From: Auanema rhodensis
Lineage: Eukaryota; Nematoda; Chromadorea; Rhabditida; Rhabditidae
Reading direction: 5' to 3'
Assembly (NCBI GenBank): GCA_964057225.1
Contig: CAXKVF010000089.1
Span: 1 to 64,000 of the forward strand
DNA length: 64,000 nt
In this document: piece after piece, positions 1 to 12,320 of the stretch
Layout of the letters: each line of letters starts with the position of its first letter
Position numbering within the stretch: the stretch's first letter is position 1
Made by a program: the position numbers and the translations under genes
The notes under the pieces: generated by a model
Told to the model about the DNA's origin: nothing
The model's input: only the letters and a program-made list of their open reading frames with translations
Databases searched by the model: none

Positions 1-530
1 GTCATGGTTACCATGCACCAATATCAATAAAAATTAGTTTTTAGACTAATATGGACATGGGGGATCTAATTTTGAAAACCGCATCTCTTTATCTTTCACG
101 TGAAGCGAGTTACATACCAAGTGCACATCACGTGTACATTTAATTAGCATAAATTAAAGTTCACGTAAATTTCAAAGTCATGGTTACCATGAACCAATAT
201 CAATAAAAATTTGTTTTTAGACTAATATGGACATGGGTAATCTAATTTTGAAAACCGCATCTCTTTAACTTTCACGTGAAGCGAGTTACATACCAAGTGC
301 ACATCACGTGTACATTTAATTAGCATAAATTAAAGTTCACGTAAATTTCAAAGTCGTGGTTACCATGCACCAATATCAATAAAAATTTGTTTTTAGACTA
401 ATATGGACATGGGGAATCTAATTTTGAAAACCGCATCTCTTTATCTTTCACGTGAAGCGAGTTACATACCAAGTGCACATCACGTGTACATTTAATTAGC
501 ATAAATTAAAGTTCACGTAAATTTCAAAGT

Positions 531-543
531 CATGGTTACCATG
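531..543. repeat. Inverted repeat CATGGT-T-ACCATG (monomer positions 3-15)
   Basis: Two perfect 6-bp arms, CATGGT and ACCATG, are separated by one T. It recurs in every monomer; the A4 to G variant at 356, 5636 and 17076 breaks one arm. It abuts the most variable part of the monomer (positions 16-20). A dyad with a 1-nt spacer could be a dimeric protein site; formation of a hairpin with such a short loop is unlikely. Confidence 0.85.
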
Positions 544-622
544 CACCAATATCAATAAAAATTTGTTTTTAGACTAATATGGACATGGGGAATCTAATTT
601 TGAAAACCGCATCTCTTTATCT

Positions 623-632
623 TTCACGTGAA
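623..632. repeat. Perfect 10-bp palindrome TTCACGTGAA with CACGTG core (monomer 95-104)
   Basis: The sequence equals its own reverse complement. The core CACGTG is the G-box/E-box class bound by bHLH and bZIP proteins in plants, animals and fungi (known of the families). It is present in nearly all copies. It is altered by A103 to G in nine monomers (for example 13377 and 29217), by G102 to T in three (46992, 50336, 52096) and by C99 to T in four (52624, 54208, 58080, 62480). Binding in this organism is not shown by the sequence. Confidence 0.85.
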
Positions 633-648
633 GCGAGTTACATACCAA

Positions 649-662
649 GTGCACATCACGTG
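649..662. repeat. GTGCAC palindrome followed by ATCACGTG box (monomer 121-134)
   Basis: GTGCAC is a 6-bp palindrome, and after it comes ATCACGTG, a second perfect CACGTG core. ATCACGTG also fits the budding-yeast centromere element CDEI consensus RTCACRTG, which is bound by the bHLH protein Cbf1; this is a pattern match only. The box is lost by C129 to A in the monomers at 13553 and 23233, and GTGCAC is altered by G121 to T at 6805, 18245 and near 46408. Confidence 0.75.
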
Positions 663-666
663 TACA

Positions 667-686
667 TTTAATTAGCATAAATTAAA
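667..686. repeat. AT-rich inverted repeat TTTAATT / AATTAAA with 6-nt loop (monomer 139-158)
   Basis: Seven-base arms at 667-673 and 680-686 flank AGCATA, so each strand could form a small hairpin. The A149 to G variant that marks 23 monomers lies in the loop (AGCATA to AGCGTA), so it leaves the stem intact and adds a CpG. The monomer at 14081 and its copy at 23761 carry G147 to C in the same loop. Confidence 0.75.
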
Positions 687-687
687 G

Positions 688-694
688 TTCACGT
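688..694. repeat. Third TCACGT motif (TTCACGT, monomer 160-166)
   Basis: This is the third TCACGT of the monomer. The three begin at monomer positions 96, 128 and 161, spacings of 32 and 33 bp, with the next triplet starting 111 bp later in the following monomer. This copy reads TCACGTAA and is not a full CACGTG box. Rare variants are TTCACGTTA near 26040 and TACACG near 58415. Confidence 0.8.
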
Positions 695-880
695 AAATTT
701 CAAAGTCATGGTTACCATGCACCAATATCAATAAAAATTTGTTTTTAGACTAATATGGACATGGGGAATCTAATTTTGAAAACCGCATCTCTTTATCTTT
801 CACGTGAAGCGAGTTACATACCAAGTGCACATCACGTGTACATTTAATTAGCATAAATTAAAGTTCACGTAAATTTCAAA

Positions 881-1936
881 GTCATGGTTACCATGCACCA
901 ATATCAATAAAAATTTGTTTTTAGACTAATATGGACATGGGTAATCTAATTTTGAAAACCGCATCTCTTTATCTTTCACGTGAAGCGAGTTACATACCAA
1001 GTGCACATCACGTGTACATTTAATTAGCATAAATTAAAGTTCACGTAAATTTCAAAGTCATGGTTACCATGCACCAATATCAATAAAAATTTGTTTTTAG
1101 ACTAATATGGACATGGGGAATCTAATTTTGAAAACCGCATCTCTTTATCTTTCACGTGAAGCGAGTTACATACCAAGTGCACATCACGTGTACATTTAAT
1201 TAGCATAAATTAAAGTTCACGTAAATTTCAAAGTCATGGTTACCATGAACCAATATCAATAAAAATTTGTTTTTAGACTAATATGGACATGGGGAATCTA
1301 ATTTTGAAAACCGCATCTCTTTATCTTTCACGTGAAGCGAGTTACATACCAAGTGCACATCACGTGTACATTTAATTAGCATAAATTAAAGTTCACGTAA
1401 ATTTCAAAGTCATGGTTACCATGCACCAATATCAATAAAAATTTGTTTTTAGACTAATATGGACATGGGGAATCTAATTTTGAAAACCGCATCTCTTTAT
1501 CTCTCACGTGAAGCGAGTTACATACCAAGTGCACATCACGTGTACATTTAATTAGCATAAATTAAAGTTCACGTAAATTTCAAAGTCATGGTTACCATGA
1601 AGCAATATCAATAAAAATTTGTTTTTAGACTAATATGGACATGGGGAATCTAATTTTGAAAACCGCATCTCTTTATCTTTCACGTGAAGCGAGTTACATA
1701 CCAAGTGCACATCACGTGTACATTTAATTAGCATAAATTAAAGTTCACGTAAAATTCAAAGTCATGGTTACCATGCACCAATATCAATAAAAATTTGTTT
1801 TTAGACTAATATGGACATGGGGAATCTAATTTTGAAAACCGCATCTCTTTATCTTTCACGTGAAGCGAGTTACATACCAAGTGCACATCACGTGTACATT
1901 TAATTAGCATAAATTAAAGTTCACGTAAATTTCAAA
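881..1936. repeat. Six-monomer block, copy 1 (repeated at 2817-3872)
   Basis: Monomers in order are GCACC with G62 to T, GCACC, GAACC, GCACC with TATCTCTCACG instead of TATCTTTCACG, GAAGC with T170 to A, and GCACC. The same order and the same rare variants recur exactly 11 monomers (1936 bp) later. The rare CTCTCACG change at about 1501 and 3437 makes common descent clear. Confidence 0.85.
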
Positions 1937-2640
1937 GTCATGGTTACCATGCACCAATATCAATAAAAATTTGTTGTTAGACTAATATGGACATGGGGAA
2001 TCTAATTTTGAAAACCGCATCTCTTTATCTTTCACGTGAAGCGAGTTACATACCAAGTGCACATCACGTGTACATTTAATTAGCATAAATTAAAGTTCAC
2101 GTAAATTTCAAAGTCATGGTTACCATGCACCAATATCAATAAAAATTAGTTTTTAGACTAATATGGACATGGGGGATCTAATTTTGAAAACCGCATCTCT
2201 TTATCTTTCACGTGAAGCGAGTTACATACCAAGTGCACATCACGTGTACATTTAATTAGCATAAATTAAAGTTCACGTAAATTTCAAAGTCATGGTTACC
2301 ATGCACCAATATCAATAAAAATTTGTTGTTAGACTAATATGGACATGGGGAATCTAATTTTGAAAACCGCATCTCTTTATCTTTCACGTGAAGCGAGTTA
2401 CATACCAAGTGCACATCACGTGTACATTTAATTAGCATAAATTAAAGTTCACGTAAATTTCAAAGTCATGGTTACCATGCACCAATATCAATAAAAATTA
2501 GTTTTTAGACTAATATGGACATGGGGGATCTAATTTTGAAAACCGCATCTCTTTATCTTTCACGTGAAGCGAGTTACATACCAAGTGCACATCACGTGTA
2601 CATTTAATTAGCATAAATTAAAGTTCACGTAAATTTCAAA
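1937..2640. repeat. Two-monomer unit repeated twice
   Basis: The monomers at 1937 and 2289 carry TTGTTGTTAG (T40 to G). Each is followed by a monomer (2113, 2465) with T36 to A and A63 to G. The dimer therefore occurs twice in tandem, a local 352-bp duplication. Confidence 0.85.
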
Positions 2641-2816
2641 GTCATGGTTACCATGAACCAATATCAATAAAAATTTGTTTTTAGACTAATATGGACATGG
2701 GTAATCTAATTTTGAAAACCGCATCTCTTTATCTTTCACGTGAAGCGAGTTACATACCAAGTGCACATCACGTGTACATTTAATTAGCATAAATTAAAGT
2801 TCACGTAAATTTCAAA

Positions 2817-3872
2817 GTCATGGTTACCATGCACCAATATCAATAAAAATTTGTTTTTAGACTAATATGGACATGGGTAATCTAATTTTGAAAACCGCAT
2901 CTCTTTATCTTTCACGTGAAGCGAGTTACATACCAAGTGCACATCACGTGTACATTTAATTAGCATAAATTAAAGTTCACGTAAATTTCAAAGTCATGGT
3001 TACCATGCACCAATATCAATAAAAATTTGTTTTTAGACTAATATGGACATGGGGAATCTAATTTTGAAAACCGCATCTCTTTATCTTTCACGTGAAGCGA
3101 GTTACATACCAAGTGCACATCACGTGTACATTTAATTAGCATAAATTAAAGTTCACGTAAATTTCAAAGTCATGGTTACCATGAACCAATATCAATAAAA
3201 ATTTGTTTTTAGACTAATATGGACATGGGGAATCTAATTTTGAAAACCGCATCTCTTTATCTTTCACGTGAAGCGAGTTACATACCAAGTGCACATCACG
3301 TGTACATTTAATTAGCATAAATTAAAGTTCACGTAAATTTCAAAGTCATGGTTACCATGCACCAATATCAATAAAAATTTGTTTTTAGACTAATATGGAC
3401 ATGGGGAATCTAATTTTGAAAACCGCATCTCTTTATCTCTCACGTGAAGCGAGTTACATACCAAGTGCACATCACGTGTACATTTAATTAGCATAAATTA
3501 AAGTTCACGTAAATTTCAAAGTCATGGTTACCATGAAGCAATATCAATAAAAATTTGTTTTTAGACTAATATGGACATGGGGAATCTAATTTTGAAAACC
3601 GCATCTCTTTATCTTTCACGTGAAGCGAGTTACATACCAAGTGCACATCACGTGTACATTTAATTAGCATAAATTAAAGTTCACGTAAAATTCAAAGTCA
3701 TGGTTACCATGCACCAATATCAATAAAAATTTGTTTTTAGACTAATATGGACATGGGGAATCTAATTTTGAAAACCGCATCTCTTTATCTTTCACGTGAA
3801 GCGAGTTACATACCAAGTGCACATCACGTGTACATTTAATTAGCATAAATTAAAGTTCACGTAAATTTCAAA
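2817..3872. repeat. Six-monomer block, copy 2 (copy of 881-1936)
   Basis: It matches 881-1936 monomer by monomer at an offset of 1936 bp, including the CTCTCACG and T170 to A variants. The match stops at the next monomer: 1937 has T40 to G whereas 3873 has T36 to A and A63 to G. Its last monomer (3697) overlaps the start of the large duplication. Confidence 0.85.
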
Positions 3873-5280
3873 GTCATGGTTACCATGCACCAATATCAAT
3901 AAAAATTAGTTTTTAGACTAATATGGACATGGGGGATCTAATTTTGAAAACCGCATCTCTTTATCTTTCACGTGAAGCGAGTTACATACCAAGTGCACAT
4001 CACGTGTACATTTAATTAGCATAAATTAAAGTTCACGTAAATTTCAAAGTCATGGTTACCATGAACCAATATCAATAAAAATTTGTTTTTAGACTAATAT
4101 GGACATGGGTAATCTAATTTTGAAAACCGCATCTCTTTATCTTTCACGTGAAGCGAGTTACATACCAAGTGCACATCACGTGTACATTTAATTAGCATAA
4201 ATTAAAGTTCACGTAAATTTCAAAGTCATGGTTACCATGCACCAATATCAATAAAAATTTGTTTTTAGACTAATATGGACATGGGGAATCTAATTTTGAA
4301 AACCGCATCTCTTTATCTTTCACGTGAAGCGAGTTACATACCAAGTGCACATCACGTGTACATTTAATTAGCATAAATTAAAGTTCACGTAAATTTCAAA
4401 GTCATGGTTACCATGCACCAATATCAATAAAAATTTGTTTTTAGACTAATATGGACATGGGGAATCTAATTTTGAAAACCGCATCTCTTTATCTTTCACG
4501 TGAAGCGAGTTACATACCAAGTGCACATCACGTGTACATTTAATTAGCATAAATTAAAGTTCACGTAAATTTCAAAGTCATGGTTACCATGCACCAATAT
4601 CAATAAAAATTAGTTTTTAGACTAATATGGACATGGGGGATCTAATTTTGAAAACCGCATCTCTTTATCTTTCACGTGAAGCGAGTTACATACCAAGTGC
4701 ACATCACGTGTACATTTAATTAGCATAAATTAAAGTTCACGTAAATTTCAAAGTCATGGTTACCATGAACCAATATCAATAAAAATTTGTTTTTAGACTA
4801 ATATGGACATGGGTAATCTAATTTTGAAAACCGCATCTCTTTAACTTTCACGTGAAGCGAGTTACATACCAAGTGCACATCACGTGTACATTTAATTAGC
4901 ATAAATTAAAGTTCACGTAAATTTCAAAGTCATGGTTACCATGCACCAATATCAATAAAAATTTGTTTTTAGACTAATATGGACATGGGGAATCTAATTT
5001 TGAAAACCGCATCTCTTTATCTTTCACGTGAAGCGAGTTACATACCAAGTGCACATCACGTGTACATTTAATTAGCATAAATTAAAGTTCACGTAAATTT
5101 CAAAGTCATGGTTACCATGAACCAATATCAATAAAAATTTGTTTTTAGACTAATATGGACATGGGGAATCTAATTTTGAAAACCGCATCTCTTTATCTTT
5201 CACGTGAAGCGAGTTACATACCAAGTGCACATCACGTGTACATTTAATTAGCATAAATTAAAGTTCACGTAAATTTCAAA
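3873..5280. repeat. Four-monomer block repeated (3873-4576, 4577-5280)
   Basis: Each copy starts with a T36-to-A, A63-to-G monomer, followed by a GAACC monomer with G62 to T. The copies are 704 bp apart. The second copy differs by T92 to A (TTAACTTT) and by a GAACC final monomer. The pair is carried along in the large duplication at 15313-16720. Confidence 0.75.
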
Positions 5281-7392
5281 GTCATGGTTACCATGCACCA
5301 ATATCAATAAAAATTTGTTTTTAGACTAATATGGACATGGGGAATCTAATTTTGAAAACCGCATCTCTTTATCTTTCACGTGAAGCGAGTTACATACCAA
5401 GTGCACATCACGTGTACATTTAATTAGCATAAATTAAAGTTCACGTAAATTTCAAAGTCATGGTTACCATGAACCAATATCAATAAAAATTTGTTTTTAG
5501 ACTAATATGGACATGGGAAATCTAATTTTGAAAACCGCATCTCTTTATCTTTCACGTGAAGCGAGTTACATACCAAGTGCACATCACGTGTACATTTAAT
5601 TAGCATAAATTAAAGTTCACGTAAATTTCAAAGTCGTGGTTACCATGCACCAATATCAATAAAAATTTGTTTTTAGACTAATATGGACATGGGGAATCTA
5701 ATTTTGAAAACCGCATCTCTTTATCTTTCACGTGAAGCGAGTTACATACCAAGTGCACATCACGTGTACATTTAATTAGCATAAATTAAAGTTCACGTAA
5801 ATTTCAAAGTCATGGTTACCATGAACCAATATCAATAAAAATTTGTTTTTAGACTAATATGGACATGGGGAATCTAATTTTGAAAACCGCATCTCTTTAT
5901 CTTTCACGTGAAGCGAGTTACATACCAAGTGCACATCACGTGTACATTTAATTAGCATAAATTAAAGTTCACGTAAATTTCAAAGTCATGGTTACCATGC
6001 ACCAATATCAATAAAAATTTGTTTTCAGACTAATATGGACATGGGGAATCTAATTTTGAAAACCGCATCTCTTTATCTTTCACGTGAAGCGAGTTACATA
6101 CCAAGTGCACATCACGTGTACATTTAATTAGCATAAATTAAAGTTCACGTAAATTTCAAAGTCATGGTTACCATGCACCAATATCAATAAAAATTTGTTT
6201 TTAGACTAATATGGACATGGGGAATCTAATTTTGAAAACCGCATCTCTTTATCTTTCACGTGAAGCGAGTTACATACCAAGTGCACATCACGTGTACATT
6301 TAATTAGCATAAATTAAAGTTCACGTAAATTTCAAAGTCATGGTTACCATGCACCAATATCAATAAAAATTTGTTTTTAGACTAATATGGACATGGGTAA
6401 TCTAATTTTGAAAACCGCATCTCTTTATCTTTCACGTGAAGCGAGTTACATACCAAGTGCACATCACGTGTACATTTAATTAGCATAAATTAAAGTTCAC
6501 GTAAATTTCAAAGTCATGGTTACCATGCACCAATATCAATAAAAATTTGTTTTTAGACTAATATGGACATGGGGAATCTAATTTTGAAAACCGCATCTCT
6601 TTATCTTTCACGTGAAGCGAGTTACATACCAAGTGCACATCACGTGTACATTTAATCAGCATAAATTAAAGTTCACGTAAATTTCAAAGTCATGGTTACC
6701 ATGAACCAATATCAATAAAAATTTGTTTTTAGACTAATATGGACATGGGGAATCTAATTTTGAAAACCGCATCTCTTTATCTTTCACGTGAAGCGAGTTA
6801 CATACCAATTGCACATCACGTGTACATTTAATTAGCATAAATTAAAGTTCACGTAAATTTCAAAGTCATGGTTACCATGAACCAATATCAATAAAAATTT
6901 GTTTTTAGACTAATATGGACATGGGGAATCTAAATTAGAAAACCGCATCTCTTTATCTTTCACGTGAAGCGAGTTACATACCAAGTGCACATCACGTGTA
7001 CATTTAATTAGCATAAATTAAAGTTCACGTAAAATTCAAAGTCATGGTTACCATGCACCAATATCAATAAAAATTTGTTTTTAGACTAATATGGACATGG
7101 GGAATCTAATTTTGAGAACCGCATCTCTTTATCTTTCACGTGAAGCGAGTTACATACCAAGTGCACATCACGTGTACATTTAATTAGCATAAATTAAAGT
7201 TCACGTAAATTTCAAAGTCATGGTTACCATGCACCAATATCAATAAAAATTTGTTTTTAGACTAATATGGACATGGGGAATCTAATTTTGAAAACCGCAT
7301 CTCTTTATCTTTCACGTGAAGCGAGTTACATACCAAGTGCACATCACGTGTACATTTAATTAGCATAAATTAAAGTTCACGTAAATTTCAAA

Positions 7393-9856
7393 GTCATGGT
7401 TACCATGCACCAATATCAATAAAAATTTGTTTTTAGACTAATATGGACATGGGGAATCTAATTTTGAAAACCGCATCTCTTTATCTTTCACGTGAAGCGA
7501 GTTACATACCAAGTGCACATCACGTGTACATTTAATTAGCATAAATTAAAGTTCACGTAAATTTCAAAGTCATGGTTACCATGAACCAATATCAATAAAA
7601 ATTTGTTTTTAGACTAATATGGACATGGGGAATCTAATTTTGAGAACCGCATCTCTTTATCTTTCACGTGAAGCGAGTTACATACCAAGTGCACATCACG
7701 TGTACATTTAATTAGCATAAATTAAAGTTCACGTAAATTTCAAAGTCATGGTTACCATGCACCAATATCAATAAAAATTTGTTTTTAGACTAATATGGAC
7801 ATGGGGAATCTAATTTTGAAAACCGCATCTCTTTATCTTTCACGTGAAGCGAGTTACATACCAAGTGCACATCACGTGTACATTTAATTAGCATAAATTA
7901 AAGTTCACGTAAATTTCAAAGTCATGGTTACCATGCACCAATATCAATAAAAATTTGTTTTTAGACTAATATGGACATGGGGAATCTAATTTTGAAAACC
8001 GCATCTCTTTATCTTTCACGTGAAGCGAGTTACATACCAAGTGCACATCACGTGTACATTTAATTAGCATAAATTAAAGTTCACGTAAATTTCAAAGTCA
8101 TGGTTACCATGCACCAATATCAATAAAAATTTGTTTTTAGACTAATATGGACATGGGGAATCTAATTTTGAAAACCGCATCTCTTTATCTTTCACGTGAA
8201 GCGAGTTACATACCAAGTGCACATCACGTGTACATTTAATTAGCATAAATTAAAGTTCACGTAAATTTCAAAGTCATGGTTACCATGCACCAATATCAAT
8301 AAAAATTTGTTTTTAGACTAATATGGACATGGGGAATCTAATTTTGAAAACCGCATCTCTTTATCTTTCACGTGAAGCGAGTTACATACCAAGTGCACAT
8401 CACGTGTACATTTAATTAGCATAAATTAAAGTTCACGTAAATTTCAAAGTCATGGTTACCATGAACCAATATCAATAAAAATTTGTTTTTAGACTAATAT
8501 GGACATGGGGAATCTAATTTTGAGAACCGCATCTCTTTATCTTTCACGTGAAGCGAGTTACATACCAAGTGCACATCACGTGTACATTTAATTAGCATAA
8601 ATTAAAGTTCACGTAAATTTCAAAGTCATGGTTACCATGCACCAATATCAATAAAAATTTGTTTTTAGACTAATATGGACATGGGGAATCTAATTTTGAA
8701 AACCGCATCTCTTTATCTTTCACGTGAAGCGAGTTACATACCAAGTGCACATCACGTGTACATTTAATTAGCATAAATTAAAGTTCACGTAAATTTCAAA
8801 GTCATGGTTACCATGAAGCAATATCAATAAAAATTTGTTTTTAGACTAATATGGACATGGGGAATCTAATTTTGAAAACCGCATCTCTTTATCTTTCACG
8901 TGAAGCGAGTTACATACCAAGTGCACATCACGTGTACATTTAATTAGCATAAATTAAAGTTCACGTAAATTTCAAAGTCATGGTTACCATGCACCAATAT
9001 CAATAAAAATTTGTTTTTAGACTAATATGGACATGGGGAATCTAATTTTGAAAACCGCATCTCTTTATCTTTCACGTGAAGCGAGTTACATACCAAGTGC
9101 ACATCACGTGTACATTTAATTAGCATAAATTAAAGTTCACGTAAATTTCAAAGTCATGGTTACCATGAACCAATATCAATAAAAATTTGTTTTTAGACTA
9201 ATATGGACATGGGGAATCTAATTTTGAAAACCGCATCTCTTTATCTTTCACGTGAAGCGAGTTACATACCAAGTGCACATCACGTGTACATTTAATTAGC
9301 ATAAATTAAAGTTCACGTAAATTTCAAAGTCATGGTTACCATGAACCAATATCAATAAAAATTTGTTTTTAGACTAATATGGACATGGGGAATCTAATTT
9401 TGAAAACCGCATCTCTTTATCTTTCACGTGAAGCGAGTTACATACCAAGTGCACATCACGTGTACATTTAATTAGCATAAATTAAAGTTCACGTAAATTT
9501 CAAAGTCATGGTTACCATGAACCAATATCAATAAAAATTTGTTTTTAGACTAATATGGACATGGGGAATCTAATTTTGAAAACAGCATCTCTTTATCTTT
9601 CACGTGAAGCGAGTTACATACCAAGTGCACATCACGTGTACATTTAATTAGCATAAATTAAAGTTCACGTAAAATTCAAAGTCATGGTTACCATGCACCA
9701 ATATCAATAAAAATTTGTTTTTAGACTGATATGGACATGGGGAATCTAATTTTGAAAACCGCATCTCTTTATCTTTCACGTGAAGCGAGTTACATACCAA
9801 GTGCACATCACGTGTACATTTAATTAGCATAAATTAAAGTTCACGTAAATTTCAAA
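7393..9856. repeat. 14-monomer tandem repeat, copy 1
   Basis: The order of subtypes matches 9857-12320 at 2464 bp offset throughout. It includes A76-to-G (TTTGAGAACC) monomers at 7569 and 8449, GAAGC at 8801, a C80-to-A plus T170-to-A monomer at 9505 and an A48-to-G monomer at 9681. The A76-to-G monomers are themselves 5 monomers apart. Confidence 0.88.
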
Positions 9857-12320
9857 GTCATGGTTACCATGCACCAATATCAATAAAAATTTGTTTTTAG
9901 ACTAATATGGACATGGGGAATCTAATTTTGAAAACCGCATCTCTTTATCTTTCACGTGAAGCGAGTTACATACCAAGTGCACATCACGTGTACATTTAAT
10001 TAGCATAAATTAAAGTTCACGTAAATTTCAAAGTCATGGTTACCATGAACCAATATCAATAAAAATTTGTTTTTAGACTAATATGGACATGGGGAATCTA
10101 ATTTTGAGAACCGCATCTCTTTATCTTTCACGTGAAGCGAGTTACATACCAAGTGCACATCACGTGTACATTTAATTAGCATAAATTAAAGTTCACGTAA
10201 ATTTCAAAGTCATGGTTACCATGCACCAATATCAATAAAAATTTGTTTTTAGACTAATATGGACATGGGGAATCTAATTTTGAAAACCGCATCTCTTTAT
10301 CTTTCACGTGAAGCGAGTTACATACCAAGTGCACATCACGTGTACATTTAATTAGCATAAATTAAAGTTCACGTAAATTTCAAAGTCATGGTTACCATGC
10401 ACCAATATCAATAAAAATTTGTTTTTAGACTAATATGGACATGGGGAATCTAATTTTGAAAACCGCATCTCTTTATCTTTCACGTGAAGCGAGTTACATA
10501 CCAAGTGCACATCACGTGTACATTTAATTAGCATAAATTAAAGTTCACGTAAATTTCAAAGTCATGGTTACCATGCACCAATATCAATAAAAATTTGTTT
10601 TTAGACTAATATGGACATGGGGAATCTAATTTTGAAAACCGCATCTCTTTATCTTTCACGTGAAGCGAGTTACATACCAAGTGCACATCACGTGTACATT
10701 TAATTAGCATAAATTAAAGTTCACGTAAATTTCAAAGTCATGGTTACCATGCACCAATATCAATAAAAATTTGTTTTTAGACTAATATGGACATGGGGAA
10801 TCTAATTTTGAAAACCGCATCTCTTTATCTTTCACGTGAAGCGAGTTACATACCAAGTGCACATCACGTGTACATTTAATTAGCATAAATTAAAGTTCAC
10901 GTAAATTTCAAAGTCATGGTTACCATGAACCAATATCAATAAAAATTTGTTTTTAGACTAATATGGACATGGGGAATCTAATTTTGAGAACCGCATCTCT
11001 TTATCTTTCACGTGAAGCGAGTTACATACCAAGTGCACATCACGTGTACATTTAATTAGCATAAATTAAAGTTCACGTAAATTTCAAAGTCATGGTTACC
11101 ATGCACCAATATCAATAAAAATTTGTTTTTAGACTAATATGGACATGGGGAATCTAATTTTGAAAACCGCATCTCTTTATCTTTCACGTGAAGCGAGTTA
11201 CATACCAAGTGCACATCACGTGTACATTTAATTAGCATAAATTAAAGTTCACGTAAATTTCAAAGTCATGGTTACCATGAAGCAATATCAATAAAAATTT
11301 GTTTTTAGACTAATATGGACATGGGGAATCTAATTTTGAAAACCGCATCTCTTTATCTTTCACGTGAAGCGAGTTACATACCAAGTGCACATCACGTGTA
11401 CATTTAATTAGCATAAATTAAAGTTCACGTAAATTTCAAAGTCATGGTTACCATGCACCAATATCAATAAAAATTTGTTTTTAGACTAATATGGACATGG
11501 GGAATCTAATTTTGAAAACCGCATCTCTTTATCTTTCACGTGAAGCGAGTTACATACCAAGTGCACATCACGTGTACATTTAATTAGCATAAATTAAAGT
11601 TCACGTAAATTTCAAAGTCATGGTTACCATGAACCAATATCAATAAAAATTTGTTTTTAGACTAATATGGACATGGGGAATCTAATTTTGAAAACCGCAT
11701 CTCTTTATCTTTCACGTGAAGCGAGTTACATACCAAGTGCACATCACGTGTACATTTAATTAGCATAAATTAAAGTTCACGTAAATTTCAAAGTCATGGT
11801 TACCATGAACCAATATCAATAAAAATTTGTTTTTAGACTAATATGGACATGGGGAATCTAATTTTGAAAACCGCATCTCTTTATCTTTCACGTGAAGCGA
11901 GTTACATACCAAGTGCACATCACGTGTACATTTAATTAGCATAAATTAAAGTTCACGTAAATTTCAAAGTCATGGTTACCATGAACCAATATCAATAAAA
12001 ATTTGTTTTTAGACTAATATGGACATGGGGAATCTAATTTTGAAAACAGCATCTCTTTATCTTTCACGTGAAGCGAGTTACATACCAAGTGCACATCACG
12101 TGTACATTTAATTAGCATAAATTAAAGTTCACGTAAAATTCAAAGTCATGGTTACCATGCACCAATATCAATAAAAATTTGTTTTTAGACTGATATGGAC
12201 ATGGGGAATCTAATTTTGAAAACCGCATCTCTTTATCTTTCACGTGAAGCGAGTTACATACCAAGTGCACATCACGTGTACATTTAATTAGCATAAATTA
12301 AAGTTCACGTAAATTTCAAA
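9857..12320. repeat. 14-monomer tandem repeat, copy 2
   Basis: A76-to-G monomers lie at 10033 and 10913, GAAGC at 11265, C80-to-A plus T170-to-A at 11969 and A48-to-G at 12145, each 2464 bp after its partner. I saw no difference between the copies. The first 10 monomers or so of this copy are what the second copy of the large duplication lacks. Confidence 0.88.

Larger units (their letters stand above)
529..704. repeat. Representative consensus monomer (reference for position numbering)
   Basis: This copy carries the commonest base at essentially every position and serves as reference. The start at GTCATGG is arbitrary. The main polymorphic positions are 16 (C or A) and 18 (C, G or A), giving GCACC, GAACC and GAAGC subtypes. 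Others are 36 (T, A, C), 39 (T, C, A), 48 (A to G), 59, 61, 62 and 63 within the GGGG run, 66 (C, G, A), 73 (T to G), 76 (A to G), 80 (all four bases), 90 (T to C), 103 (A to G), 149 (A to G) and 170 (T to A). The stretch from about 104 to 146 is nearly invariant across the window. Confidence 0.95.
1..880. repeat. Five left-edge monomers of mixed subtype
   Basis: The monomer at 1 has T36 to A and A63 to G; the one at 177 is a GAACC copy with G62 to T and T92 to A; the one at 353 has A4 to G; those at 529 and 705 are consensus. The first two in this order recur at 4577-4928 and 16017-16368, so the window edge cuts into a larger duplicated context. Confidence 0.8.

Noticed and set aside
529-704. 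AATAAA polyadenylation signal in each monomer (positions 26-31)
   Set aside because: The hexamer is expected by chance in AT-rich DNA; no promoter or transcript evidence is visible, so it is not annotated as functional.
529-704. Phased A-tracts giving intrinsic curvature
   Set aside because: A/T runs are present (29-42, 70-78, 151-158, 167-176) but their centres do not follow a clear 10-11 bp phase across the monomer, so a bend is not claimed.
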